From Pseudomonadota bacterium (lineage in GTDB: Bacteria; Desulfobacterota; WTBG01; JAPLJA01): DNA of 38,469 nucleotides. The number at the start of each line of letters is the position of its first letter. Position 1 is the stretch's first letter. A program made the translations under genes and the position numbers. The DNA is taken from positions 1 to 38,469 of the forward strand of contig JAPLJA010000165.1 in assembly GCA_026388815.1 (NCBI GenBank), read 5' to 3'. The notes under the pieces are model-generated. The model was not told the DNA's origin and made no database searches. It worked only from the letters and a program-made list of their open reading frames with translations. This document shows positions 1 through 7,853 of this stretch, in pieces.

Positions 1-867
1 CGAGTCCACGTATTATTACACGCCGAAGGTGCCCAGGAAGGACCGGGAGCAGGCAGATGCAGATCTGCGGGATACCATTGAGACACTGCAAGCCAACTAC
101 TCGTGCTGGGGGTATCGGACACTGCGGGCACAGCTTCTGCTGCGATACGGCCTGCGGGTGAACGGAAAACGCGTTCTGAGGGTCATGCACAAATACGACC
201 TGTTCCGGCATATCAGGCGGCGGTTCATCCGGACGACCGACTCGGATCATGCATTCCCCGTATATCCCAACCTGCTCAAAGGATTGGAGGTCAGAGATGT
301 GAACCAGGTCTGGGTGGCCGACATCACCTATCCGCCTACGGCGGACATCTTAACGGGGTTTGTATTCCTGGCCGTCGTGATGGATGTGTTCTCACGCCGG
401 GTAGTAGGCTGGGCGCTTGCCAAGCGTATCGACCATCACCTGACCCTGGAGGCGCTCCGCATGGCACTCAAGACCCGTATACCCAGGGCAGGATTGATCC
501 ACCACTCGGACTAGGGTGTCCAGTATGCCTGTACGCAGTACTTCAAGGAACTGCAAGAGCATGAGGTTGTCATCAGCATGTCATCCAAGGGCAATCCGGA
601 TGACAATGCCTACGCTGAGGCCTTCTTTAAAACGCTAAAAAACGAGGAGGTGTACTTATGGGAGTATGAGAGCTTTACGGACGTTGTGGAGCGTATTCCG
701 GAGTTCATCGAGGAGGTCTACAACCGGAAGCGTGTCCATTCGGGGATTCAGTACTTGCCCCCAGAAGAGTTTGAGGCTATAGTACAAGACGAGCAGAGAA
801 AACAATCACTCGGACAGCTCACCCTAAAACTGCCACGTTAAGTCTACAGTCCATGGGGTGCAGTCCA
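1..867 (+). mobile_element. IS3-family insertion sequence, right-hand part
   Basis: The element enters from beyond the left edge of the window and ends near position 867. Read on the minus strand, the end starts TGGACTGCACCCC, the expected form of an IS3-family terminal inverted repeat (TG...CA ends). Coding sequence of an AlkP-type gene resumes directly after it at 869, so the element sits inside that gene. The left end and orfA are outside the window, so neither the partner repeat nor the target-site duplication can be checked. Confidence 0.75.
2..841 (+). pseudogene. IS3-family transposase OrfB, 5'-incomplete, with an in-frame TAG
   Basis: This is the DDE-integrase subunit of an IS3-type transposase. 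The reading frame is open from the left edge and holds an HTH_21-like segment (CWGYRTLRAQL), then the rve core: first Asp in VWVADITY, second Asp in VVMDVFSRRVVGW, and the Glu in NAYAEAFFKTLKNE. The frame is broken once by TAG at 512-514 inside HHSD*GVQY, where the family usually has Gln or Arg, so a single C-to-T change (CAG to TAG) explains it. No frame change occurs, and the second half (from 515) continues in the same frame to TAA at 839-841. It is most simply a recently inactivated transposase. Stop-codon readthrough cannot be excluded from sequence alone. Confidence 0.85.
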
Positions 868-868
868 A

Positions 869-1324
869 GTTGATCCAAATACTGTTGTATTTATTATTTC
901 TGATCATGGATCTAAATCTTCAGGTGTATTGCCTCAAATGAAATCTGTAACTAAATCTCCAAACCCGGATTCTAATAAGCAATCCAAAAAACCAGATGCT
1001 GTTGCCATTGGGTTGTCAGGTGATCATCATATAGATAGTATATTCATTGCGTATGGCAAACCAATAAAAAAAGTCTCAAAAATTACGGTACAAATTTTTG
1101 ATATATTCCCCACGATTTTAGCATTAATGGGTTTGCCAATCCCTGATGATATTCAGGGTCGTGTATTGAAAGAAATTATCGACGAAACATTTCTTGAAAA
1201 ATATCCGATAAAAACTATCAGGTCTTATGAAAATTATATAAAACGACAAAGGGTTTCGCTTTCATCAAAAATTGAGAGTAAAGAGAACCTTGATATGCTT
1301 CGCGCATTAGGTTATGTGAAATAA
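869..1324 (+). pseudogene. AlkP-superfamily (type I phosphodiesterase-like) C-terminal fragment
   Basis: The C-terminal about 150 residues of an alkaline-phosphatase-superfamily hydrolase of the type I phosphodiesterase/nucleotide pyrophosphatase kind. FIISDHGS is the metal-binding Asp-His motif, GDHHIDSIFIAYG is the following metal-site region, and DIFPTILALMGLPIPDDIQGR is the typical closing motif (first 20 residues are diagnostic). The 5' part is replaced by the IS3 end at 867. In-frame codons run back to 869, and the first Met (929) is internal, so this is not a complete gene. A separate N-terminal fragment of the same superfamily lies at 4173-4952. The middle of the protein is missing from both, and the order is reversed, so they look like remains of two paralogues rather than one split gene. 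Confidence 0.8.
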
Positions 1325-1356
1325 CAAATTTAGATTTTAATCTTGATAAAGGAATA

Positions 1357-1440
1357 ATGATGAATTCACACTATAACTTTTTTCATCCAGCCTTTATAAG
1401 CGTCTTTTCAGTCTCAATGGCGACAAATATATTTAGCTAG
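1357..1440 (+). pseudogene. Possible 5' stub of a gene cut by the IS5-family insertion
   Basis: A start codon (ATG at 1357 or 1360) with a good ribosome-binding site (AAAGGA at 1348-1353) opens a 27-codon frame, MMNSHYNFFHPAF and so on, that ends exactly where the IS5-family element appears to begin. It sits 32 bp downstream of the AlkP fragment, as a next gene in an operon would. No continuation is recognisable on the far side of the element. The product is unknown, and it may be a chance frame. Confidence 0.3.
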
Positions 1441-2685
1441 CAGAAAAGGTTGCTGAAAAACTCCCTGATTTAAGCATTTTTAATTTATTCTGAACCGCAC
1501 CTATGATAGGATGCCCTAAAAATAGAGAACGGAGGCATCCATGCGAGCAAGACCTGATAGACAAGCTACCATGTTGTGCTTCATCACACCCGAACAACGG
1601 GTTCCCCCCGACCATCCCATACGACGGATTAAAGCTCTGGCCGACCAGGAACTGAAACGCCTTTCTCCGGTCTTCGGACAGATGTACTCCACGACCGGCC
1701 GTCCCTCCATACCACCGGAGACGATCTTGAAATCGCTCCTGTTGATTGCGCTCTTTTCCGTTCGGAGTGAGCGGCAGTTTTGTGAACAACTGGATTACAA
1801 TCTGCTCTTCCGATGGTTTCTCGATCTGGACATGATGGCAGAGAGCTTTGACGCTACGGTGTTTACCAAGAACCGGGAACGGCTAATGGATCACGAAGTT
1901 GGTCGTCTCTTTTTCGATGCGGTTGTTCGCCAGGCGAGGAGTGTAGGGCTGATGAGTGACGATCATTTTACGGTGGATGGGACGCTGATTGAGGCGTGGG
2001 CCAGTCTCAAGAGTTTCCGGCCGAAAGGAGAGGTTCCTCCGGATTATGATGATCCTTGGAACCCCACGGTAGATTTTCACGGGGAGAAGCGGAGCAACCA
2101 GACGCACGAGTCCACGACTGATCCTGAGAGCCGGTTGATGCGGAAGGGAAAGGGGAAAGAAGCCAAACTTTGTTATGGGGCACATGCTTTGATGGAGAAC
2201 AGAAATGGTCTTTTGGTGGATGTGAAGGTTACGAAGGCAACGAAGACTGCGGAGGCGGAAGCGGCAGAAGCGATGTTGAAACGTCAATGCCGTCGTGGGG
2301 TCAGACCCAAGACCCTGGGAGGGGATAAAGGATATGATACCCGTGGTTTTGTTTCCCTGCTGCGTAGTCGGGAAATTACCCCTCACGTAGCGGCCAATAC
2401 CAAAAGAAAAGGTGGTTCGGCAATCGATGGGAGGACGACCCAGCATGTCGGATATAGTATCAGCCAGCGAATTCGGAAGAGGGTGGCAGAAATCTACGGC
2501 TGGGTGAAAACCGTAGGGGGCTTTAGGAGGACACGATTTAAAGGGATAGGAAAGACGCAATTGGCAGCGTGGCTTGTGGGCGCTGCCTATAATCTCTTGC
2601 GGATGGCTAAACTGATACCGCAGGGAGCGGAGGAGTGAGGTGAGAACAGGAGAAACCCCAGAAATGGACTTAAGAATCTTTTCTG
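1441..2685 (+). mobile_element. IS5-family insertion sequence
   Basis: About 1.25 kb containing one intact transposase gene. Candidate ends are an imperfect 11-bp inverted repeat, CAGAAAAGGTT at 1441-1451 and its complement form AATCTTTTCTG at 2675-2685 (one mismatch). A second terminal-like sequence just inside the left end (TTGCTGAAAAACTCCC, 1450-1465) resembles the ends of the MITE at 37454-37604. No convincing target-site duplication was found, so the exact boundaries are tentative. Confidence 0.6.
1541..2638 (+). CDS. IS5-family transposase (intact)
   Basis: A 365-residue DDE transposase that cuts and rejoins the ends of its own element. The N-terminal region (PTS/DUF772-like, including GRPSIPPETILKSLLL) is followed by the DDE_Tnp_1 core: first Asp in FTVDGTLIEAWAS, second Asp in LGGDKGYDT, and the Glu in VAEIYGWVKTVGGF. 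KGKGKEAKLCYGAHALMENR is a characteristic stretch of this IS5 branch. The start ATG at 1541 follows GGAGG (1531-1535). The length is normal and I see no stop or frameshift, so the enzyme may be active. Its product could act on short related elements in the genome. Confidence 0.9.
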   Translation: MRARPDRQATMLCFITPEQRVPPDHPIRRIKALADQELKRLSPVFGQMYSTTGRPSIPPETILKSLLLIALFSVRSERQFCEQLDYNLLFRWFLDLDMMAESFDATVFTKNRERLMDHEVGRLFFDAVVRQARSVGLMSDDHFTVDGTLIEAWASLKSFRPKGEVPPDYDDPWNPTVDFHGEKRSNQTHESTTDPESRLMRKGKGKEAKLCYGAHALMENRNGLLVDVKVTKATKTAEAEAAEAMLKRQCRRGVRPKTLGGDKGYDTRGFVSLLRSREITPHVAANTKRKGGSAIDGRTTQHVGYSISQRIRKRVAEIYGWVKTVGGFRRTRFKGIGKTQLAAWLVGAAYNLLRMAKLIPQGAEE

Positions 2686-2821
2686 GGACAATGTTTATCT
2701 CTGAGTTGAGCCTTTAGATGGTTTTTTTGTTGTAATTATAATCATTTCAGGGAGCCGCTGCGCCGTTACTAAAAAACAACCAATTCTGACGCACACTCGG
2801 TAAAAGCATTCGAGAAGGAAT

Positions 2822-4111
2822 ATGAGGCGGATTAAAAAGTGGGCAACAAACATATGTCTTTTGATTTTGACCTGTATAGTTTCTTTTTTAATTTCAGAAT
2901 TTATATTGAGGTTGAAAGAATACAAAAAACCGCCTAACTTTTCCCTTGCTTACAGATATTATTTTAAACCAGACAGTGAATTAGGATACGACATCCAGGA
3001 AAATTTCCCAAAAACAAAAGCGCATATTGAAGGTAACTATTTCTATGAATTCTGGTCTAATGAACTTGGGTGTTTCGATACCCCCTACAAAGAACAAGTG
3101 GATTATATTCTTTTGTTGGGGGACAGTTTTACCCATCTGTTTGCACCTTTTAAAGACAAATGGGGAACAATCGCCCAAAATATCCTTGATTTTCGAGTAT
3201 TGAAATGTGGTGTTGTTGGATATGGTACTAAGCAGGAATTTCTTAAGGCCAAAAAGATTATTTCAAAGATAAAAAGGCCGCCAAAACTAATTATTATTGG
3301 CTATCATATTAATGACTTCACCGAGGATTATCTTTTCCCTTCAACAACTGTCGTAAAAGGCTTTACCGTTGCTACATTTAAAATTTCTGATATTAAGAGT
3401 GGAGTTGTAACCAGGAAAGATATATTAACCTTAGAAAAAGAATTGGAGGAATATGGAAGGTCGCAAAATAACAATGATTCTTTTTTAACCGCAGTAAAAA
3501 GCTGGTTTTTAAAAAATTCCATTTTATGCAATAAGGTTAAAGAAATAATACGGAATATTTTTCACATACTCCTTTACAGGCCTAAACAAGAAGCCACTCG
3601 CCCAGTTCCACCTCCTCCGATTCCTCCCGGTTATTGGTTTTTTGGCTTTTTATCTTTACCAGAGAATGAATACCCATGGCTAAAAAAAGCTTGGGACATT
3701 CATTTTGCAAACTTCAGAGCTTTTAAAAGGCTTGCCGATAATCTTGGAACGAATTTGCTTGTGGTAATAATTCCTGCAAAACATCAGATTTACTTTCCCC
3801 AACAGTTGAAGGATAACGGTATTGACCTTGATACCCCAATAAGAAAACTTTGTAAATTCTTTGAAAGAGAAAAAATCGTGTACATCGACCTTCAGCCATT
3901 ATTTAAAAAATATGCGAAACACGATAGCCATAAATACCTGGATCCTGAAAAAGATCTCTATTGGCGATTCGATGGTCACTGGAACATAAAAGGTAACCAT
4001 TTGGCAGGGTTACTCGTTTCTGATTACATAGTCGAGAACAATCTCATTCCCGTGCAAAACAAGGATAAAAAACTAAGAGAAATTAGGGAACAATTGGAAG
4101 AGTTTGAATAA
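2822..4111 (+). CDS. Membrane-anchored SGNH/GDSL-hydrolase-like protein
   Basis: A 429-residue protein with an N-terminal signal anchor (about residues 8-28) and an SGNH-type extracytoplasmic domain. The nucleophile block is YILLLGDSFTHLF (Ser in GDS), followed by a VLKCGVVGYGT stretch, an IIIGYHINDF strand with the Asn position, and near the C-terminus FDGHWNIKGNHLAG, which supplies the Asp-His pair of the triad. Proteins of this kind add or remove acyl groups on surface polysaccharides (AlgX/AlgJ and related SGNH groups); the substrate here is not known. ATG at 2822 follows GAGAAGGA. The next gene, an AlkP-type stub, starts 61 bp downstream on the same strand, so the two were probably co-transcribed. 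The IS5-family element lies just upstream and may have removed the native promoter. Confidence 0.7.
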   Translation: MRRIKKWATNICLLILTCIVSFLISEFILRLKEYKKPPNFSLAYRYYFKPDSELGYDIQENFPKTKAHIEGNYFYEFWSNELGCFDTPYKEQVDYILLLGDSFTHLFAPFKDKWGTIAQNILDFRVLKCGVVGYGTKQEFLKAKKIISKIKRPPKLIIIGYHINDFTEDYLFPSTTVVKGFTVATFKISDIKSGVVTRKDILTLEKELEEYGRSQNNNDSFLTAVKSWFLKNSILCNKVKEIIRNIFHILLYRPKQEATRPVPPPPIPPGYWFFGFLSLPENEYPWLKKAWDIHFANFRAFKRLADNLGTNLLVVIIPAKHQIYFPQQLKDNGIDLDTPIRKLCKFFEREKIVYIDLQPLFKKYAKHDSHKYLDPEKDLYWRFDGHWNIKGNHLAGLLVSDYIVENNLIPVQNKDKKLREIREQLEEFE

Positions 4112-4172
4112 AAATACTCGGTATAATTTTAGGGTCGAGATCATTTGTTTACGGTAATACGGGGGAGAATAT

Positions 4173-4967
4173 ATGTTTGAGCCACTTCTGAAAACAGGTC
4201 AACAGACGTTAAAAAACAAAAAAAGTTCAGGTGCTTTACATCGCCACACGAAAGATCAATCTATTTGTGCGATAATAATTATCACGATTGTGGTTTTTCT
4301 ATGTTCAGTTTATGCCTGCTCGAGGCATCAGGCGTCGTCGATTGAGGAACTGGTTAAAGAGACCCATCCCAGCAATCTTAAAATTCTGCTTGTCGGGCTT
4401 GACGGCGCGACGTTTTCGGTCATAAAGCCGATGATAAAGGAAGGAAGGCTTTCCCAATTGAAAAAATTGATGGATGGGGGCGTGCAGGGTATACTCAAGT
4501 CGCAGGAGCCAACGATTTCACCTGCAGCCATATGGACATCAATAGTAACGGGCAGGGACCGCAAGGACCACGGCATAGATTTCTTCTTAGTGTCAGACCC
4601 TGAATCGCCCAATAAAAAACCGCGTCTGATGAATTCCGGCCATCGCAAAACTCTTGCCATCTGGAATATCCTCGGCCCTTTTGCTAAATCATCAGGTTTC
4701 ATCGGGTGGTGGGCCTCTTGGCCTGCTGAAAAGGTGTATGGGTGGATAATCTCCTCCTATTTAGCCCACGACAACTTCCTGAAGTGGCTCCCTAAAGGTA
4801 TAATAAGACATGATCTTACCTATCCTGCAGCACTGACGAATGAACTGCAGCCATTTATGGTGAATCCTATGGACCCACCTTTGGAGGAGATGTGTGCACT
4901 TGTTGAACTCACTCAAGAAGAACTGGAACAGGTGAAGGCCGAAAGCAAAGAAGGGGTCAGGTCTTGA
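4173..4967 (+). pseudogene. AlkP-superfamily (type I phosphodiesterase-like) N-terminal fragment
   Basis: The first about 260 residues of an AlkP-superfamily hydrolase. An N-terminal membrane or lipoprotein-like segment (residues about 32-49, ending VYACS) is followed by KILLVGLDGATF, the first metal-binding Asp motif, and EPTISPAAIWTSIVTGR with KDHGI, the nucleophile and substrate loop region. The C-terminal metal motifs (DHG, GxH) are absent because the gene runs into the RAYT remnant at 4953. The last residues (EGVRS) and the stop are encoded by that remnant. GGGGGAGA before ATG 4173 is a strong ribosome-binding site. It was probably an exported phosphodiesterase or phosphotransferase acting on surface lipids or glycans, and is now inactive. 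Confidence 0.8.
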
Positions 4968-5248
4968 TTTATCAGTTATGATCTACGCTGGACAAAGAGA
5001 AGTCTAAAGAGATTCCCCGGCAGCAGCGTTATTCAAGCAGACCCTTACTGAGCGATTTATTCGGAAAAGGCAAAATCAAGACGAAAACAGCGAGGAACGC
5101 GATTATCCACCAGGCATACATGCGTCGTGAGTGCATCATAGGTACACCTTGAAACTGATTGTAGATCATTTGCACTTGCACTATACTACGATCAGCAAGA
5201 CGGTCAAGGAATTAGAGAAGATAAACTTATATCCCAAGACCTGACCCC
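4953..5248 (+). mobile_element. Decayed IS200-like/RAYT element with 14-bp terminal inverted repeats
   Basis: A 296-bp segment bounded by perfect inverted repeats, GGGGTCAGGTCTTG at 4953-4966 and CAAGACCTGACCCC at 5235-5248. That sequence is a familiar terminal motif of REP-associated tyrosine transposase elements. The inside still encodes the tail of such a transposase (see the entry at 5021). The left edge falls inside an AlkP gene and the right edge inside a dxs gene on the opposite strand, so both genes end exactly at the element. Confidence 0.75.
5021..5244 (+). pseudogene. RAYT (Y1-type transposase) C-terminal remnant, frameshifted
   Basis: The first frame, from 5021, reads RPLLSDLFGKGKIKTKTARN followed by AIIHQAYMRRE. 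A second frame, from 5143, reads YTLKLIVDHLHLHYTTISKT, followed by VKELEK and ending KT* at 5242-5244. Together these match the C-terminal layout of RAYT proteins: the 'RP.L..LF' linker, a conserved helix, and a helix-turn-helix of the kind GYTLKEIADHLGLHYTTVS. A frameshift separates the halves, and the catalytic HUH/Tyr domain has been lost. The stop codon lies inside the right terminal repeat, as is usual for these elements. Confidence 0.7.
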
Positions 5249-5685
5249 TTTTGCCTGCGGCCTTTGGCAAAGCCTATTGCAGCAGAAATGGAGGTTGACG
5301 CATGACCTGCGCCATAGACGTCGTGCTCGCTTTCAGTGATTTTGGGGAAACCGCTGATTCCTCCATATTGGCGTAATGTGTGGAAAATGTGTTTTCTGCC
5401 GGTAATAATTTTGTGTGCGTAACTTAGGTGGCCGACGTCCCAGATTATCTTGTCTCTGGGGCTGTCAAAAAAATAGTGGAGTGCGAGCGTAAGTTCGACA
5501 ACCCCGAGGGACGACCCGAGATGTCCACCGGTTTTTGAAACAGTATTGATAATGAACTTCCTTATCTCTTCAGCCAACCGGATCAACTGGGCCACGGTGA
5601 GTTTTTTTAAGTCATCGGGATTTTCGATTCTTTCGAGTAAGTTTGTCTCAATTTGTGGACTAGTCATCATAGAGGATAATTCCAT
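5249..5685 (-). pseudogene. dxs: Truncated dxs paralogue, N-terminal 140 residues only
   Basis: An N-terminal fragment of 1-deoxy-D-xylulose-5-phosphate synthase. It keeps [28 protein letters not shown] and [19 protein letters not shown], all standard DXS motifs, with Leu where Gln is usual in WDVGHQ. A good ribosome-binding site (CAGGAG) precedes ATG 5685. The frame leaves DXS sequence at the RAYT boundary (5248) before the GDG thiamine-diphosphate motif, so no enzyme can be made. It is clearly different from the intact dxs at 33008-34876 (roughly two-thirds identical by eye), so it is an old paralogue or acquired copy and not a recent duplication of that gene. Confidence 0.85.
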
Positions 5686-6118
5686 GAACTCTACTCCTGA
5701 AAGTTTTTTTATTGCTTGAAAGTTGAAGGCGCTCTGTCTGCTGCAGTATTATTCATAACGGGCATGCTCATAAAGAGTGCTTATAACCGGTCAAAACTAT
5801 GGCAACCAGGATGCATGTTTATTGAACTTTTTGTGCGCCATATTTCCGCCAAAGTTGATGGCATTATAAACAAATATGTTATTCCTATCAAATGGTTTTA
5901 TGTGCGTAGCAATAAGAGCGAAAGGTCAAACCATAACAAGCAACTATTGACATAACCAACCCAGCTCGATTCATACAAAACCTGATAGATGTTAAACCTC
6001 ATTTTTTCTATTTTTTCCCGGCGTTCGGTCTTTTTCTCGTTATGATCGGCTGTGTACTGTTTAAGCTGTGGTTCTGGAGAATGAACGCAAGGGAACTGTT
6101 GAAGAGCAGTTCCTGAAT
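5686..6118. other. 433-bp gap with a possible membrane-protein tail remnant
   Basis: No complete gene is supported. On the plus strand, 5937-6116 forms an open frame without a good start that ends HFFYFFPAFGLFLVMIGCVL, then FKLWFWRMNARELLKSSS*. Its hydrophobic segment and basic tail resemble the C-terminus of a membrane-anchored GT2 enzyme. The minus-strand dxs stub takes its ribosome-binding site from the left edge. I see no terminator or RNA. Confidence 0.3.
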
Positions 6119-7579
6119 TTACAGTTTGTTTGAAAAAAACTTTCTGAACAGCATGCTGTCCAAAGGTGCCGCATGAAAATGGTTTTTAAACCGGAATTTT
6201 GCTATCGGATGATAAAGATTGAAAAGCAGGTTTGTTAACGGCTTGTTGATCTTGTATTTAATATTTTTGTTTGAAAATAAAGAGGTAAATTCTATGCTCT
6301 TGAGCTGATTTGCCTGTTTGGTGTTGAGCCAAGATTTAAAATTGAAATACCAGTCTGTCGTGCCGAAATAACCCCACTCCTCAAGGCTTTTGGGTGGAAT
6401 AAAACCATTCTGCAGGGCAAAATCATACATCGGTGTTCCCGGATAGGGGGTATATACAAACACCGGCGTATAAGCATTTTTGTTTTCCCGTACCAGTTGT
6501 AAGCAGGTCTGGATTGTAGAAAACATTTCTTGTTTTGTTTCGGTCGGGAACCCGACAATAAACGTATATTTAACGATAAACGGGTATTTTGCTATTTTTT
6601 TGTTTACTGCAAGCAGATCTTCGACAGTTATTTGTTTGTCCACCATTTCAAGGATACGCCGGCTGCCTGACTCGGCACCGATGTCGACATTGATACAGCC
6701 TGACTTTACCATAAGCTCAAACAGCTCATCATCTATTCTGATGGCTGTATCCACACGCAGGCCAAGGGTTCCCCAGTTGATGTCCAGCTTTTCATCAATA
6801 ATACCCTGCAATATTTCTTTAATCCGGTTCAGGTCGGTAAAGAAATTATCATCTTGAAAATAAACCGTCTTGACCTTAAATTTTTCAACAAAATGTTTGA
6901 GCCGTTTTACGGTTTCTTTGCCTGAGAAAGCCCGCCAGGTCCGCTTGTTAAAATAATTATTATAACAGAAAGAACACTTGAAGGGACAGCCTCTGCTGCT
7001 GACAAAGTCAAGTGATTTGCCCTCAATGTGGAGGGATGCATAGGCGTCCACATTAACCAGTTCATAGGGAAGTTCCGGAAGCTCGTCAAGATTTTTAATA
7101 AAACCACGCTCTTGATTTTTTATAATTTTTCCGTCGTGTTTGTAGTAGATACCTGGTACGCTCGTGAGCGGCTCTTTTTTATCCAGCGCCTCCACAAGTT
7201 CCATAAAGGTTAGATCGCCTTCACGGAGAACTATAATATCAACGTACGGATTTTCCAGGCTTTGATCCGGTATGATTGTGGTATGAACTCCGCCCCATAC
7301 CAGTGGAGCGTTGCTGTGCTTTCTGACAATTGTAGCGGCTTCGAGCGCATGGTGTATCTGTTTTCCCGTCATGCAGGTTATGCCGACGCAGAGCGGGTTA
7401 TTTCGAAGCGCTGTTTCAAGTCGTTGCTGCCAATTTGCTTCCACTCGCTGATCAATGATGGTTACCTGATAGCCCCTTTGATAAGGCATCGCTGCTATTG
7501 ACAGCAGGCCCAAGGGAAGCCGGGCGCCCAGCATATCAAATGTGCCGGTTTTTGGCTGGATGAGAATTATTCCCTTCAT
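6119..7579 (-). CDS. B12-binding-domain radical SAM protein
   Basis: A 486-residue radical SAM enzyme of the BchE/PhpK-like layout: an N-terminal Rossmann cobalamin-binding-like domain (residues about 1-150, with LVWGGVHTTIIPD), the radical SAM cluster motif GCPFKCSFC (Cys 198, 202 and 205), then an SPASM-free barrel with DIGAESGSRRILEMV. The classic DxHxxG cobalamin ligand motif is not visible, as in many members, so a base-off/His-off mode would be needed. Such proteins methylate or rearrange unactivated carbons in lipids, tetrapyrroles and natural products. The substrate here is unknown. It stands alone on its strand, with the divergent GT-C gene 274 bp away. Two more members of the family lie at 27517-30424. 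Upstream Shine-Dalgarno sequence is weak. Confidence 0.85.
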   Translation of the reverse strand: MKGIILIQPKTGTFDMLGARLPLGLLSIAAMPYQRGYQVTIIDQRVEANWQQRLETALRNNPLCVGITCMTGKQIHHALEAATIVRKHSNAPLVWGGVHTTIIPDQSLENPYVDIIVLREGDLTFMELVEALDKKEPLTSVPGIYYKHDGKIIKNQERGFIKNLDELPELPYELVNVDAYASLHIEGKSLDFVSSRGCPFKCSFCYNNYFNKRTWRAFSGKETVKRLKHFVEKFKVKTVYFQDDNFFTDLNRIKEILQGIIDEKLDINWGTLGLRVDTAIRIDDELFELMVKSGCINVDIGAESGSRRILEMVDKQITVEDLLAVNKKIAKYPFIVKYTFIVGFPTETKQEMFSTIQTCLQLVRENKNAYTPVFVYTPYPGTPMYDFALQNGFIPPKSLEEWGYFGTTDWYFNFKSWLNTKQANQLKSIEFTSLFSNKNIKYKINKPLTNLLFNLYHPIAKFRFKNHFHAAPLDSMLFRKFFSNKL

Positions 7580-7853
7580 GAATATACTGGTATAAAACTG
7601 ACTATTGAGATTAATCCTATTTATGCCTATTCAATAACACGGCCTTTACCGTAGCCAATCCCATTGCAAATTTTATATAAAATATTTGCACAATTCTACA
7701 CTTTTTATAATAAAATATGTAGTCTTTTCGACCTCGATGAACCACTGATTACAAAGATACAAAAAGATTAATAGTGGTTTACACGGAGTCTTTTCGTTTT
7801 TACAGGAACATGTGAACTGACCAAAAGGAGTTCTTCTGGGTAGAGGTCTAGCA

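Noticed and set aside
869-4967. The two AlkP fragments as one gene split by mobile elements
   Set aside because: The C-terminal part lies upstream of the N-terminal part on the same strand and the central region is missing, so a simple insertion cannot produce this order.
5716-5955. 79-residue plus-strand frame in the gap after the dxs stub
   Set aside because: No ribosome-binding site at its start, composition unlike a folded protein, and it overlaps the likely 5' region of the dxs stub on the other strand.
7686-7711. TTGCAC plus TATAAT as a promoter for the GT39-like gene
   Set aside because: The TATAAT is perfect, but the spacer is only 14 bp and the gene start is 143 bases away. I kept it out of the feature list.
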